A DNA stretch of 64,000 nt from Bufo bufo (Eukaryota > Chordata > Amphibia > Anura > Bufonidae). The stretch lies in NCBI RefSeq assembly GCF_905171765.1, contig NC_053390.1, positions 582,268,471 to 582,332,470 on the forward strand. Reading direction: 5' to 3'. The translations under genes were made by a program, and so were the position numbers. The notes under the pieces were generated by a model. That model made no database searches. It was not told where the DNA came from and worked only from the letters and a program-made list of their open reading frames with translations. Below, piece after piece: positions 1 to 10,336 of this stretch (positions are counted from its first letter, which is position 1; the number at the start of each line of letters is the position of its first letter).

Positions 1-5
1 TCACA

Positions 6-216
6 TCGCCGTACTCAGGAGAAGTTGGGAAATGTGTTTTGGGGTGTCATTTTACATATACCCATGCTGGGTGAGATAAATATCTCGGTCAAATGCCAAC
101 TTTGTATAAAAAAATGGGAAAAGTTGTCTTTTGCCGAGATATTTATCTCACCCAGCATGGGTATATGTAAAAAGACACCCCAAAACACATTGCCCAACTT
201 CTCCTGAGTACGGCGA
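6..216. repeat. Inverted repeat, 83-bp arms
   Basis: Arms at 6-88 and 134-216 are near-perfect reverse complements separated by 45 bases; both carry the palindromic-looking core GAGATAAATATCTC. The arms would form a strong hairpin in RNA or cruciform in DNA. It lies inside the TTAA-type element. Confidence 0.9.
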
Positions 217-409
217 TACCACATGTGTGACACTTTTTTGCAGCCTAGGTGGGCAAAGGGGCCCACATTCCAAAGAGCACCTTTAGGATTTCACAGGGCG
301 TTTTTTACACATTTTGATTTCAAACTACTTCTCACGCATTAGGGCCCCTAAAATGCCAGGGCAGTATAACTACCCCACAAGTTATCCCATTTTGGAAAGA
401 ACACACCCC

Positions 410-583
410 AAGGTATTTCGTAATGGGCATAGTGAGTTCATGGAAGTTTTTATTTTTTGTCACAAGTTAGTGGAATATGAGACTTTGTAAGAAAAAAAAA
501 AAAAAAAAATCATCATTTTCCGCTAACTTGTGACAAAAAATAAAAAGTTATTTGAACTCACTGTGCCCATCAGCGAATACCTT
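410..583. repeat. Second inverted repeat with A-rich loop
   Basis: Arms at about 410-475 and 517-583 are imperfect reverse complements (shared core TTTTTGTCACAAGTTAG and its complement). The loop contains an 18-base A run at 492-509. It lies inside the same TTAA-type element as the 6-216 inverted repeat. Confidence 0.8.
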
Positions 584-1111
584 AGCGTGTTTACTTTCCG
601 AAATGGGGTCATTTGTGGGGTTTTTCTACTGTCTGGGCATTGTAGAACCTCAGGAAACATGACAGGTGCTCAGAAAATCAGAGCTGCTTCAAAAAGCAGA
701 AATTCACATTTTTGTACCATAGTTGGTAAACGCTATAACTTTTACCCAAACCATTATTTTTTTTTGCCCAAACATATTTTTTTTATCAAAGACATGTAGA
801 ATAATAAATTTAGAGAAAAATTTATATATATATGTAGTTAAAAAAAAAAATTACAACTGAAAGTGAAAAATTTCATTTTTTGGAAAAAATTTCGGTAAAT
901 TTCGATTAATAACAAAAAAAGGAAAAATGTCAGCAGCAATTAAATACCATAAAATGAAAGCTCTATTAGTAAGAAGAAAAGGAGGTAAAATTAATTTGGG
1001 TGGTAAGTTGCATGACCGAGCAATAAACCGTGAAAGTAGTGTAGTGCAGAACTGAAAAAAGTGGTCTGGTCATTAAGGGTGTTTAAGCTAGGGGGGCTGA
1101 GGTGGTTAACA

Positions 1112-2560
1112 GAGATCTCCACAGTGCCCACCCCTTTAACAGTGACTTTCACAGTGACCGCCCCTTTAACAGTGACTTTCACAGTGACTGCCCCTTTAAC
1201 AGTGACTTTCACAGTGACCGCCCCTTTAACAGTGATTTTCACAGTGACTGCCCATTAAATGTGACTTTCACAGTGACCGCCCCTTTAACAGTGACTTTCA
1301 AAGTGACCGCCCCTTTAACAGTTATTTTCACTGTGACCGCCTATTTAACAGTGACTTTCACAGTGACCTCCCCTTTAACAGTGGGTTTCACAAAGACCAC
1401 CCCTTTAACAGTGACCACCCCTTTAACAGTGACTTTCACAGTGGCCACCCCTTTAACAGTGACTTTCACAGTGGCCGCCCCTTTAACAGTGATTTTCACA
1501 GTGACCGCCCCTTTAACAGTGACTTCTTCTTTAACAGTGACTTTCACAGTGACTGCCCCTTTAACAGTGACTTTAACAGTGACTGCCCCTTTAACAGTGA
1601 CTTTCACAGTAACCGCCCCTTTAACAGTGACTTTCACAGTGACCGCCCCTTTAACAGTGACTTTTACAGTGACTGCCCCTTTAACAGTGACTGCCCCTTT
1701 AACAGTGACTTTCACAGTGACCGCCCCTTTAACAGTGACTTTCACAGTGACCGTCCCTTTAACAGGGACTTTCACAGTGACCGCCCCTTTAACAGTGACT
1801 TTCACAGTGACTGCCCCTTTAATAGTGACTTTCACAGTGACCGCCCCATTAACAGTGACCACCCCTTTAACAGTGACTTTCACAGTGGCCACCCCTTTAA
1901 CAGTGACTTTCACAGTGGCCACCCCTTTAACAGTGACTTTTACAGTGACCGCCGCTTTAACAGTGATTTTCACAGTGACCGCCCCTTTAACAGTGACTTC
2001 TTCTTTAACAGTGACTTTCACAGTGACTGCCCCTTTAACAGTGACTTTAACAGTGACTGCCCCTTTAACAGTGACTTTCACAGTAACCGCCCCTTTAACA
2101 GTGACTTTCACAGTGACCGCCCCTTTAACAGTGACTTTTACAGCGACTGCCCCTTTAACAGTGCCTGCTCCTTTAACAGTGACTTTCACAGTGACCGCCC
2201 CTTTAACAGTGACTTTCACAGTGACCGCCCCTTTAACAGGGACTTTCACAGTGACCGCCCCTTTAACAGTGACTTTCACAGTGACTGCCCCTTTAATAGT
2301 GACTTTCACAGTGACCGCCCCATTAACAGTGACTTTCACAGTGACCTCCCATTTAACAGTGACTTTCACAGTGCCCGCCCCTTTAACAGTGACCTTCATA
2401 GCGCCCCCCCCTTTAATAACAGTGACCTCCACAGTGCCCACCCATTTAATAACAGTGACCTCCACAGTGACAGCCCATTTAATAACAGTGACCTCCACAG
2501 TGACCGCCCCTTTATTAACAGTGGCCTCCACAGTGCCCGCCCCTTTATGCAGTAAAGAAA
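1112..2560. repeat. 30-bp minisatellite (about 48 units) with a higher-order duplication
   Basis: The unit is close to CCCCTTTAACAGTGACTTTC plus ACAGTGACCG, 30 bases. Some units are truncated to 18 or 12 bases by loss of the middle. The variant block containing GACTTCTTCT occurs at 1521 and again at 1995, 474 bases apart, with matching neighbours on both sides, so part of the array was duplicated as a block. Because 30 is a multiple of three, both strands stay open for hundreds of codons; this is not a gene. The array runs into sequence that looks like an RTE-type LINE 3' end, so it may be a VNTR in that element's 3' UTR. Confidence 0.9.
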
Positions 2561-2755
2561 AATGGCTGGGTTGTTATGGAAACCTGGAGTAAAACTGTGT
2601 TTATGGCAGTTGGGATTTGAAAAGAAAGGCTTGCAGGCTTGTATTGGCTAATGTGGGTAATGTTTTGGGAATATCTCAGAAACGCTACGTCCTAGAGAGC
2701 CGAGACCCGGTCTAAAACCTTCCCGGACACCTGATGTACCTGTGTGCCAAATTTG
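2561..2755 (+). mobile_element. RTE-like LINE 3' tail, first part
   Basis: Unique sequence after the minisatellite ends in CCTGTGTGCCAAATTTGGT and is continued, after an insertion, at 3739 with GAAGATCGGTGCAGTCGTTT. Joined, these resemble the short 3' UTR found next to the terminal simple repeat of RTE-type LINEs. No RT coding sequence is present. The family assignment is inference from this tail motif; it could be another LINE clade. Confidence 0.45.
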
Positions 2756-3738
2756 GTACATATAACGAAATCAATATGGGGTATAACGAAATCTGCCTTC
2801 CAAAAACCGTATGGAATTCCTTTCCTTCTGTGCCCTGCCGTGTGTCCGTACAGCTGTTTATGACCACATATGGGGTGTTTCTGTAAACTACAGAATCAGG
2901 GCCATAAATATTGAGTTTTGTTTGGCTGTTAACCCTTGCTTTGTTACTGGAAAAATGGATTAAAATTAAAAATTTCCCAAAAATTGAAATTGAAATTTCA
3001 TCTCCATTTGCCAATAACTCTTGTGGAACACCTAAAGGGTTAACGACGTTTTTAAAATCAGTTTTGAATACCTTGAAGGGTGTAGTTTCTTAGATGGTGT
3101 CACTTTTATGGAGTTTCTACTCTAGGGTTGCATCAGGGGGGCTTCAAATGGGACATGGTGTCAAAAAAAACAGTCCAGCAAAATATGCCTTCCAAAAACC
3201 GTATGGCATTGCTTTTCTTCTGCGCCCTGCCGTGTGCCCGTACAGTAGTTTACGACCACATATGGGGTGTTTCTGTAAACTACAGAATCAGGGCCATAAA
3301 TATTGAGTTTGGTTTGGCAGTTAACCCTTGCTTTGTAACTGGAAAAAAAATATTAAAATGGAAAATCTGCCAAAAAAGTTAAATTTTTAAATTGTATCTC
3401 TATTTTCCATTAATTCTTGTGGAACACCTAAAGGGTTAACAAAGTTTGTAAAATCAGTTTTGAATACCTTGAGGGGGGTAGTTTATAGAATGGGGTCATT
3501 TTTGGGTGGTTTCTATTATGTAAGCCTCGCAAAGTGACTTCAGACCAGAACTGGTCCCTAAAAATTGGGTTTTTGAAAATTTCTGAAATATTCCAAGATT
3601 TGCTTCTAAACTTCTAAGCCTTCTAAACCCCAAAAAATAAATATAATTCCCAAAATGATCCAAACATGAAGTAGACATATGGGGAATATAAAGTAATAAC
3701 TATTTTTGGAGGTATTACTATGTATTATAGAAGTAGAG
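2756..3738 (+). mobile_element. Internal fragment of the TTAA element family
   Basis: This stretch matches the 3' half of the TTAA elements at 6356-9191 and 42702-45476 (shared landmarks: ACCGTATGG, CATATGGGGTGTTTCTGTAA, CACCTAAAGGGTTAA). It carries an internal tandem duplication: the block starting CCTTCCAAAAACC occurs at 2796 and 3188, 392 bases apart. It is flanked by the two halves of the RTE-like tail. Terminal TTAA ends are absent, so this is a fragment. Short open frames here are not supported as genes. Confidence 0.75.
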
Positions 3739-3820
3739 AAATGAAGTGAAGATCGGTGCAGTCGTTTGGTCGCGCATAAAGAATGTCCAGATAGACGTCT
3801 AGACAGACAGAGAGAAACTC

Positions 3821-3865
<45 letters not shown>
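3739..3865 (+). mobile_element. RTE-like LINE 3' tail, second part, ending in a (TA)n microsatellite
   Basis: GAAGATCGGTGCAGTCGTTT followed by AGACAGACAG-type repeats and then a pure TA run at 3824-3865 (about 21 repeats). The order tail, short repeat, microsatellite fits a LINE that ends in a simple repeat rather than poly(A). Confidence 0.5.
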
Positions 3866-3867
<2 letters not shown>

Positions 3868-3923
3868 AGATACCCGTATATCACTTCATAAAACTATTTA
3901 CTGCCATTTCCTACAAATAAATC
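3866..3923 (-). mobile_element. PLE-0 tail, distal segment
   Basis: On the minus strand this reads GATTTATTTGTAGGAAATGG and so on, matching 28,115-28,170 on the plus strand at the end of PLE-3. It is the continuation of 10,337-10,728, separated from it by the L1 insertion. The 8-base AATAAATC at 3916-3923 is duplicated at 10329-10336. Confidence 0.75.
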
Positions 3924-3999
3924 ATTTTTTTTTTTTTTTTTAACTTTCTTTATTAAAGTTCCAATGATAATAAACTATTTTTAAACACATATATATATA

Positions 4000-4938
4000 C
4001 AGTACAGACCAAAAGTTTGGACACACCTTCTCATTCAAAGAGTTTTCTTTATTTTCATGACTATGAAGGCATCAAAACTAGGAATTAACACATGTTGAAT
4101 TATATGCATAACAAACAAGTGTGAAACAACTGAAAATATGTCATATTCTAGGTTCTTCAAAGTAGCCACCTTTTGCTTTGATTACTGCTTTGCACACTCT
4201 TGGCATTCTCTTGATGAACTTCAAAAGGTAGTCCCCTGAAATGGTCTTCCAACAGTCTTGAAGGAGTTCCCAGAGATGCTTAGCACTTGTTGGCCCTTTT
4301 GCCTTCACTCTGCGGTCCAGCTCACCCCAAACCATCTCGATTGGGTTCAGGTCCGGTGACTGTGGAGGCCAGGTCATCTGGCGCAGCACCCCATCACTCT
4401 CCTTCATGGTCAAATAGCCCTTACTTTCAAAGTTTTCCCAATTTTTTGGCTGACTGACTGACCTTCATTTCTTAAAGTAATGATGGCCACTCGTTTTTCT
4501 TTACTTAGCTGCTTTTTTCTTGCCATAATACAAATTCTAACAGTCTATTCAGTAAGACTATCAGCTGTGTATCCACCTGACTTCTCCTTAACGCAACTGA
4601 TGTTCCCAACCCCATTTATAAGGCAAGAAATCCCACTTATTAAACATTACAGGGCACACCTGTGAAGTGAAAACCATTGCAGGGGACTACCTCTTGAAGC
4701 TCATCAAGAGAATACAAAGAGTGTGCAAAGCAGTAATCAAAGCAAAAGGTGGCTACTTTGAAGAACCTAGAATATGACATATTTTCAGTTGTTTCACACT
4801 TGTTTGTTATGTATATAATTCAACATGTGTTAATTCATAGTTTTGATGCCTTCAGTGTGAATCTACAATTTTCATAGTCATGAAAATAAAGAAAACTCTT
4901 TGAATGAGAAGGTGTGTCCAAACTTTTGGTCTGTACTG
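4000..4938 (-). mobile_element. Tc1/mariner element, internally deleted, long inverted repeats
   Basis: The termini CAGTACAGACCAAAAGTTTG and its reverse complement are flanked by TA on both sides. The terminal inverted arms extend about 250 bases and include the last codons of the transposase gene: the stretch containing GGTGGCTACTTTGAAGAACC is seen in both orientations. It sits in the 3' UTR of the L1 copy; removing it rejoins that UTR to its AATAAA and poly(A). Confidence 0.9.
4141..4526 (-). pseudogene. Tc1 transposase, N- and C-terminal pieces joined
   Basis: A cut-and-paste DD34E transposase relic. The minus-strand start ATG at 4524-4526 begins MARKKQLSKEKR and runs about 33 codons of the N-terminal helix-turn-helix region. 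The frame then breaks near 4430-4440 and continues with the C-terminal catalytic region of 90 residues, which contains SPDLNPIEMVWGELDRRV, the motif carrying the catalytic Glu, and ends GGYFEEPRI. The central domain with both catalytic Asp residues is deleted, so the protein cannot be active. Family members are about 340 residues; here about 120 remain. Confidence 0.9.
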
Positions 4939-5082
4939 TATATATATTACCTTCATTTTCAAAACCCATATAACCCAGCCCGTAGCCCTCCCCATCCCAC
5001 CCCCTGATGTGTCCTCCTTCGGCACCAGCCCTCAGTAACCTGACCGAGGAAAGATTTCGAAGGATGGAGAGCTGAGGAAGAT

Positions 5083-6351
5083 CTATCTATTCCAATCTCG
5101 CCAGATTTTACTCCATTTTATCTCAATATCTCTTTGCTTATAAAAGATGTGTTCATATCTCTTATTGGTATCTACCAACTTTAACCATGTATTGATACTT
5201 GGAGGCTCTCGCGCAAACCAAGAGCGTGCTATTAGGAGTCTTGCTAGGAACATTATCTTAAATAGAATATTTTTTTTATATCGATAACAAGACACCCTGG
5301 CAAGATCCCCCAATACCCAAAAATCAACCATAAAAGGAATCCGCACGTTCAATTTTTTCTGAATATAATCATGAATAGACCAACAATAATGTTTCAACTT
5401 TGGGCATGACCAAAACATATGCAGATAATCCGCATCAGGAGCCTCACACCTAGGACAATTAGAATGATTCCTAATACCACATCTCTTAAGCCATAGTGGA
5501 GTAACATACAATCTATGTAGGATATTAAACTGCACCAAAACGTGATTGAAGTTATGTGAAACCACTTTAAGATCCTGAAATAACTTCTCATGATCGTCCA
5601 CGTGAGTCATTGAGCATTCATTTTGCCAAGCCCTCTTTCCAGGAGACAAAATATCACCAAATCGTACTATAATAAACTTTTATAAAAATGAGAAATCTTT
5701 ATCTTTTCCCCCAAATTGTCTATCAATTAATTAAATTGTGTAGAAGCGTGAATTTCAAGCCTATTTTTTTCTTTAATATTTAATAGTGCCGACCTTAACT
5801 GTAGATACCGAAACCATGATAATTTGTGTACATTTTGTCTTTGTGACAATATCGTGAATTAAACAATGTCCCCATTTCCTACTACCTGTGTCACGTACCG
5901 AACAATACCTTTTTGCCAGTATAAATCTCTATTTAGTTCGACTAAATTTTGAAAATGCTTATTATCCCATAACGGAGTACATCCAATTGAACCTTTCACT
6001 CCACATCAAAGTCGAATCGAATACCATGACTTCATAAAGAGGTTCCTGGCGGATTTAAATTTAATCTCGAAGTCGGTCAATTGACCAGACTCTAATAATG
6101 TGAAAAAATTATCATAAGGAGATCTATTAACTAAATACTTACAGAGTGGGCTATCAGTCCACTCACGGAAAAAACAGAACTGTGCGGCTAAAAAGTAACC
6201 CCTGAAGCAAGAAAGATTAACTCCTCCTCACTCCAAGGGCTTATACCGATGGTCTAGTTTAAGTCTTACGCGTTTCCGCCCCCAAAGTAGATCCCTAATA
6301 ATTATTTCTATTAATTTAAAGAATCTATCCCCAATCCAAACTGGAGAATTC
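5083..6351 (-). pseudogene. L1 ORF2 C-terminal part
   Basis: The last 188 codons are open (5083-5649) and contain CPRCEAPDADYLHMFWSC, the Cys/His knuckle-like motif typical of the C-terminus of L1-clade ORF2, ending IWRDWNR. The upstream stretch to 6351 encodes the region following RT in broken frames (for example VWIGDRFF and LWGRKRVRLKL). It continues the RT fragment at 9196 directly: across the TTAA insertion the frame reads PQLLYLF then KNSPVWIG without loss of a codon when one TTAA copy is kept. Confidence 0.85.
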
Positions 6352-6355
6352 TTAA

Positions 6356-7825
6356 CCCCTTAAGGACTTAGGACGTACTGGTACGCCATGTTTGCCGAGT
6401 CCTTAAGGACTCAGGACGTACCGGTACGTCCTAAGTTTAAGAGTAGATTGCGGTGCGGCGGGGGTTAATAGGAACAGGATGCCCGCTGAAATCATTCAGC
6501 AGGCATCCTGTCACAACGCCGGGGGGGGGGGTCATGTGACCCCCCCGTATCGGCGATCGCCACAAACCGCAGGTCAATTCAGACCTGCGGTTTGCAGCTT
6601 TTACCTGTGGTTGCGGCGGCGGCGGGTGGTGCCATCGGGTCCCCATGCGGCTGTGGGGAGGACCAGATGGCATGGAAGGAAGCGCGATGTCTAAGGAAGG
6701 CATCGCGCTGCCTTCCGGTGACGAGCCTGTGAGATCCAGCCCCCTGGATTTCACAGCCCGGAAGCTGTATGAGTAATACACACAGTATTACTCATACAGC
6801 CAATGCATTCCAATACAGAAGTATTGGAATGCATTGTAAAGGATTAGACCCCCACAAGTTCAAGTCCCAAAGTGGGACAAAAAATAAAGTGAAAAAAAAA
6901 GTCGAAAAAAATAAAGTTTTCCACTAAGAAATTTAAAGTTTCAAGTAAAAATAAACAAAAACGTCATTTTCCCCAAGTAAAGTTTAAAAATATTGGTAAA
7001 AAGTAGGGGGGGGGGGGAAGTATACATATTAGGTATCGCCGCGTCCGTATCGACTGGCTCTATAAACATATCACATGACCTAACCCCTCAGATGAACACC
7101 GTAAAAAATATAAAATAAAAACTGTGCTAAATAAACCATTTTTTGTCACCTTACATCACAAAAAGTGTAATAGCAAGCGATCAAAAAGTCACACACACCC
7201 CAAAATAGTGCCAATAAAACCGACATCTCATCCCTCAAAAATCCTACCCTACCCAAGGTAATCGCCCAAAAACTGAAAAAATGATGGCTCTCAGACTATG
7301 GAAACACTAAAACATGATTTTTTTTTGCTTCAAAAAAGAAATCATTGTGTAGAAACTTACATAAATAAAAAAAAGTATACATATTAGGTATCGCCGCATC
7401 CGTGACAACCTGGTCTATAAAAATATCACATGATCTAACCTGTCAGATGAATGTTGTAAATAACAAAAAATAAAAACGATACCAAAACAGCTATTTCTTG
7501 TTATCTTGCCTCACAAAAAGTGGAATATAGAGCAACCAAAAATCATATGTACCCTAAACTACAAAGAAAAAAATAAGGGGTTGGGTCAGCACAACCTGCT
7601 GCAGGTGCACATCACTATGGCGAAATACATATACAAACGGAAAATGCAAATGTGATCGCACACTACATCCAGCACTCTGCCCTCCATGCTGGATGAGACA
7701 TTGGTTTATATTTTGGCCAAAGCATAGTAAGCCACTCACCGCGTCAAGGCTGTCTCATGAGTGGTCCCTAACTCTTGTTCCTACCTGTTCATGGGCCATG
7801 ACAGCCACATAAAATCCAGGGAATG

Positions 7826-7856
<31 letters not shown>

Positions 7857-9191
7857 CTTTGTAGTATATATTGGAGGCGTGGCGATCTCCTTGGAGTCAT
7901 TGCACACCTGACCAGTTAATCTGTCCTTGAGGCTGGTTTTAAAGTCAGTATAAAACTGAGTCTGCTTGTATAGAACCTACCATTAGCCATCTGGCTCCAG
8001 GAGAAGTATATGGTAGGTTCAGCATGCATGTTGGTACTTGCATCCCTGGATCCGATGAAAGCTGTAATGGCACCGGACGGGGTTACAAGCAAAGTGTACT
8101 TGGCTTGCATGCTGACCTGCATTCCCTGGATTTTATGTGGCTGTCATGGCCCATGAACAGGTAGGAACAAGAGTTAGGGACCACTCATGAGACAGCCTTG
8201 ACGCGGTGAGTGGCTTACTATGCTTTGGCCAAAATATAAACCAATGTCTCATCCAGCATGGAGGGCAGAGTGCTGGATGTAGTGTGCGATCACATTTGCA
8301 TTTTCCGTTTGTATATGTACCCTAAACTAGTACCAACAATACTGCCACCCTATCCTGTAGTTTCTAAAATGGGGCCACTTTTTTGGACTCTACTCCAAAA
8401 AAGTGGCATTGCTTTTCTTCTGCGCCCTGCCGTGTGCCCGTATAGTAGTTTACGACCACATATGGGGTGTTTCTTTAAACTACAGAATCAGGGCCATAAA
8501 TATTGAGTTTGGTTTGGCAGTTAACCCTTGCTTTGTAACTGGGAAAAAAATATTAAAATGGAAAATCTGCCAAAAAAGTGAAATTTTTAAATTGTATCTC
8601 TATTTTCCATTAATTCTTGTGGAACACCTAAAGGGTTAACAAAGTTTGTAAAATCAGTTTTGAATACCTTGAGGGGGGTAGTTTATAGAATGGGGTCATT
8701 TTTGGGTGGTTTCTATTATGTAAGCCTCGCAAAGTGACTTCAGACCTGAACTGGTCCCTAAAAATTGGGTTTTTGAAAATTTCTGAAATATTCCAAGATT
8801 TGCTTCTAAACTTCTAAGCCTTCTAAACCCCAAAAAATGAAATATAATTCCCAAAATGATCCAAACATGAAGTAGACATATGGGGAATGTAAAGTAATAA
8901 CTATTTTTGGAGGTATTACTATGTATTATAGAAGTAGAGAAATTGAAACTTGGAAATTTGCCATTTTTTACCAATTTTTGGTAAATTTGGTATTTTTTTA
9001 TAAATAAAAAAGATTTTTTTTAACTTTATTTTACCAGTGTCATGAAGTACAATATGTGACGAAAAAACGATCTCAGAATGGCCTGCATAAGTCAAAGCGT
9101 TTTAAAGTTATCAGCACTTAAAGTGACACTGGTCAGATTTGCAAAAAATGGCCAAGTCCGTAAGGTGAAATAGGGCCGAGTCCTTAAGGGG
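6356..9191. mobile_element. TTAA-flanked non-autonomous DNA transposon (copy 1)
   Basis: Flanked by TTAA at 6352-6355 and 9192-9195. The ends are inverted: CCCCTTAAGGACT at the left and AGTCCTTAAGGGG at the right, with GGACTCAGGACGTACC repeats just inside. There is no transposase frame. Internal sequence includes several copies of AAAATAAAAAC-rich blocks and the segment also found at 2756-3738 and 44,500-45,476. Precise closure of the L1 ORF2 frame after its removal confirms both ends. TTAA target and ends suggest Kolobok or piggyBac mobilisation. It contains the foldback insertion 7562-8313. Confidence 0.85.
7562..8313. mobile_element. Foldback insertion with 203-bp arms and 16-bp target duplication
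   Basis: The 16-base TATGTACCCTAAACTA occurs at 7546-7561 and 8314-8329; the related TTAA copy at 44,520 has the uninterrupted site. Arms 7627-7829 and 8116-8318 are near-perfect reverse complements. The spacer starts with a poly-T run (7831-7856). A long target duplication with poly(A)/poly(T) suggests an inverted, LINE-mobilised insertion (twin priming). A foldback transposon is the alternative. Confidence 0.75.
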
Positions 9192-9195
9192 TTAA

Positions 9196-9937
9196 AGAGA
9201 TACAATAGCTGGGGGAGAATCATTATCCTAATTAAAGATACTCTGTCAGCCTTCGATAAAGGTAAGCGGAGCCAAGTTGTTATTTTAGATCTTAACTTAT
9301 TTATCAATGGAATCAAGTTAAGCGGAATAAAGTCCTCCACCCTTGGAGAGAATATAATTACTAAATACTCAAAAGAGTCGGAGATTTTTAAAGTATTAAT
9401 GGGGGCTTCAATTTGAAATGAGAGATTATCTAGAGGCATATTCCAGTTGCCCAAGGGTATGAGAGTAGTTTTTTCCCAATTTACATCCAGACCTGAAACC
9501 TCTCCAAACCGATGAATCGTTTGAATGATGGTCACCAGCGTAGATTGAGTGTGCTGAACATAAAACAAAATATCATCTGCGTAGAGAGAAATTCGGTCTT
9601 CAATCCCCAATATCCCAAACCCCAAGATCCTAGGATCCTGTCTAGCCCTAGCCGCCAAAGGCTCAATGTAAATATCAAACAAAAGAGGGGAAAGGGGGCA
9701 TCCCTGACGAGTGCCTATAGTGAAAGGAAAACTTCTTGTAAGGTGATCATTTATATTCAATCTTGTGGTAGGAGATCTGTACAGAAGTTTTATCATATTA
9801 GTGAACTTAGGGCTAAAGCCCATCTTATGAAGCGCTCTCCACAGGAACCTCCATTCCACTCTATCGAAAGCCTTGGAGGCGTCTATAGACAAAATGGCTC
9901 GTGTCTCCCCTCCGGACGTCTGTATATTAGTAAAGAG
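9196..9937 (-). pseudogene. L1 ORF2 reverse transcriptase core
   Basis: Reverse transcriptase of an L1-clade non-LTR retrotransposon; it copies element RNA at a nicked target. Visible motifs in order on the minus strand: SIDASKAFDRVEW (motif A, about 9870-9910), RQGCPLSPLLF (motif B, about 9700), YADDIL (motif C, around 9571-9583), then the thumb region ending PQLLYLF at the TTAA insertion. The frame is open through all catalytic motifs. The N-terminal fingers region, between the piece at 10173-10328 and this fragment, is missing (roughly 90 residues by comparison with the family), where a MITE-like sequence now sits. Confidence 0.9.
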
Positions 9938-10172
9938 TAGTGATGAGCGGGAGGTGCCATATTCGATTTCGCGATATTTCGCAAATATTCGATTGAATAT
10001 TCGTCTTATATTCGTCGAAATCGAATATTCGTCATTATTCCATTTATCGCGAATAATATGCAATTTAATTAATCGCGTATTGCGATTGTTCTTTTGACAG
10101 TATAAGGCAACGTTCGACTAATTGACTATGGCTAGGCTAATGTGTGTATTGTACGAATATTCTTAATATTGA
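9938..10172. mobile_element. hAT-like MITE rich in ATATTCG motifs
   Basis: The left end reads TAGTGATGAGCGGGAGG, the start typical of the hAT ends in this window (compare TAGGGATGAGTGAAC at 17507). The interior is made of CGAATATTCG-type repeats. The right end is not clean and no 8-bp duplication is visible; it replaces part of the L1 RT gene, so an insertion plus deletion is likely. Confidence 0.5.
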
Positions 10173-10328
10173 CTAACTTCGTCTTTTAGAATATTCGTAC
10201 GGGAGTCCATCCGAACTAGGAGAGGAGTTCCCTGAACAGCCTTTAATTGCATCATCTATCTCTTGAAGACCTAGGTCCATCTCAAGACGTTCTTTTTGAG
10301 TATCTGTGAGAGCTGGAAGGGAAAGGCG
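10173..10328 (-). pseudogene. L1 ORF2, start of the RT region
   Basis: The minus-strand frame reads LSLPALTDTQKERLEMDLGL and continues to SSPSSDGLPYEY, the linker and conserved PGPDGLP-type motif at the start of L1 reverse transcriptase. Upstream (above 10328) the same frame enters PLE-0 sequence, so the apparent Met start further up is not genuine. This is the 5' limit of the truncated L1. Confidence 0.8.
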
Positions 10329-10336
10329 AATAAATC

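Larger units (their letters stand above)
1..1105. mobile_element. TTAA-type DNA transposon, right-hand part (left end outside window)
   Basis: No coding frame is credible. The sequence holds two separate inverted repeats and an A/T-rich tail, and ends at 1105 followed by TTAA (1106-1109), the target duplication typical of Kolobok and piggyBac superfamilies. Read from the right end inward on the minus strand the terminus starts CCACCTCAGCCCCCCTAG. The other TTAA elements in this window (6356-9191 and 42702-45476) start with a C-rich hexamer in the same place, so a related transposition source is plausible. It abuts the first unit of the 30-bp minisatellite, which suggests insertion into the array. 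The family name is not known to me; class assignment rests on the TTAA only. Confidence 0.55.
3924..10328 (-). mobile_element. 5'-truncated L1/Tx1-like LINE, itself carrying several insertions
   Basis: The minus-strand element ends with AATAAA and a poly(A) of about 17 bases (poly-T at 3925-3941). It is bounded by an 8-bp target duplication, AATAAATC, at 3916-3923 and 10329-10336. The interrupted host sequence is PLE-0, and the uninterrupted version is visible at 28,115-28,135. Coding pieces of ORF2 lie at 10173-10328, 9196-9937 and 5083-6351. Later insertions inside it are Tc1 (4000-4938), a TTAA element (6356-9191) and a hAT-like MITE (9938 to about 10172). The 5' part (ORF1 and endonuclease) is missing, as usual for truncated LINE copies. 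Confidence 0.85.

Noticed and set aside
1102..2592. Open frame of 496 codons (and 396 codons on the other strand)
   Set aside because: Both consist of a 10-residue repeat from a 30-bp minisatellite; a frame stays open on either strand simply because 30 is divisible by three.
9512..9940. 142-codon plus-strand frame
   Set aside because: Antisense of the L1 reverse transcriptase, whose motifs are unmistakable on the minus strand.
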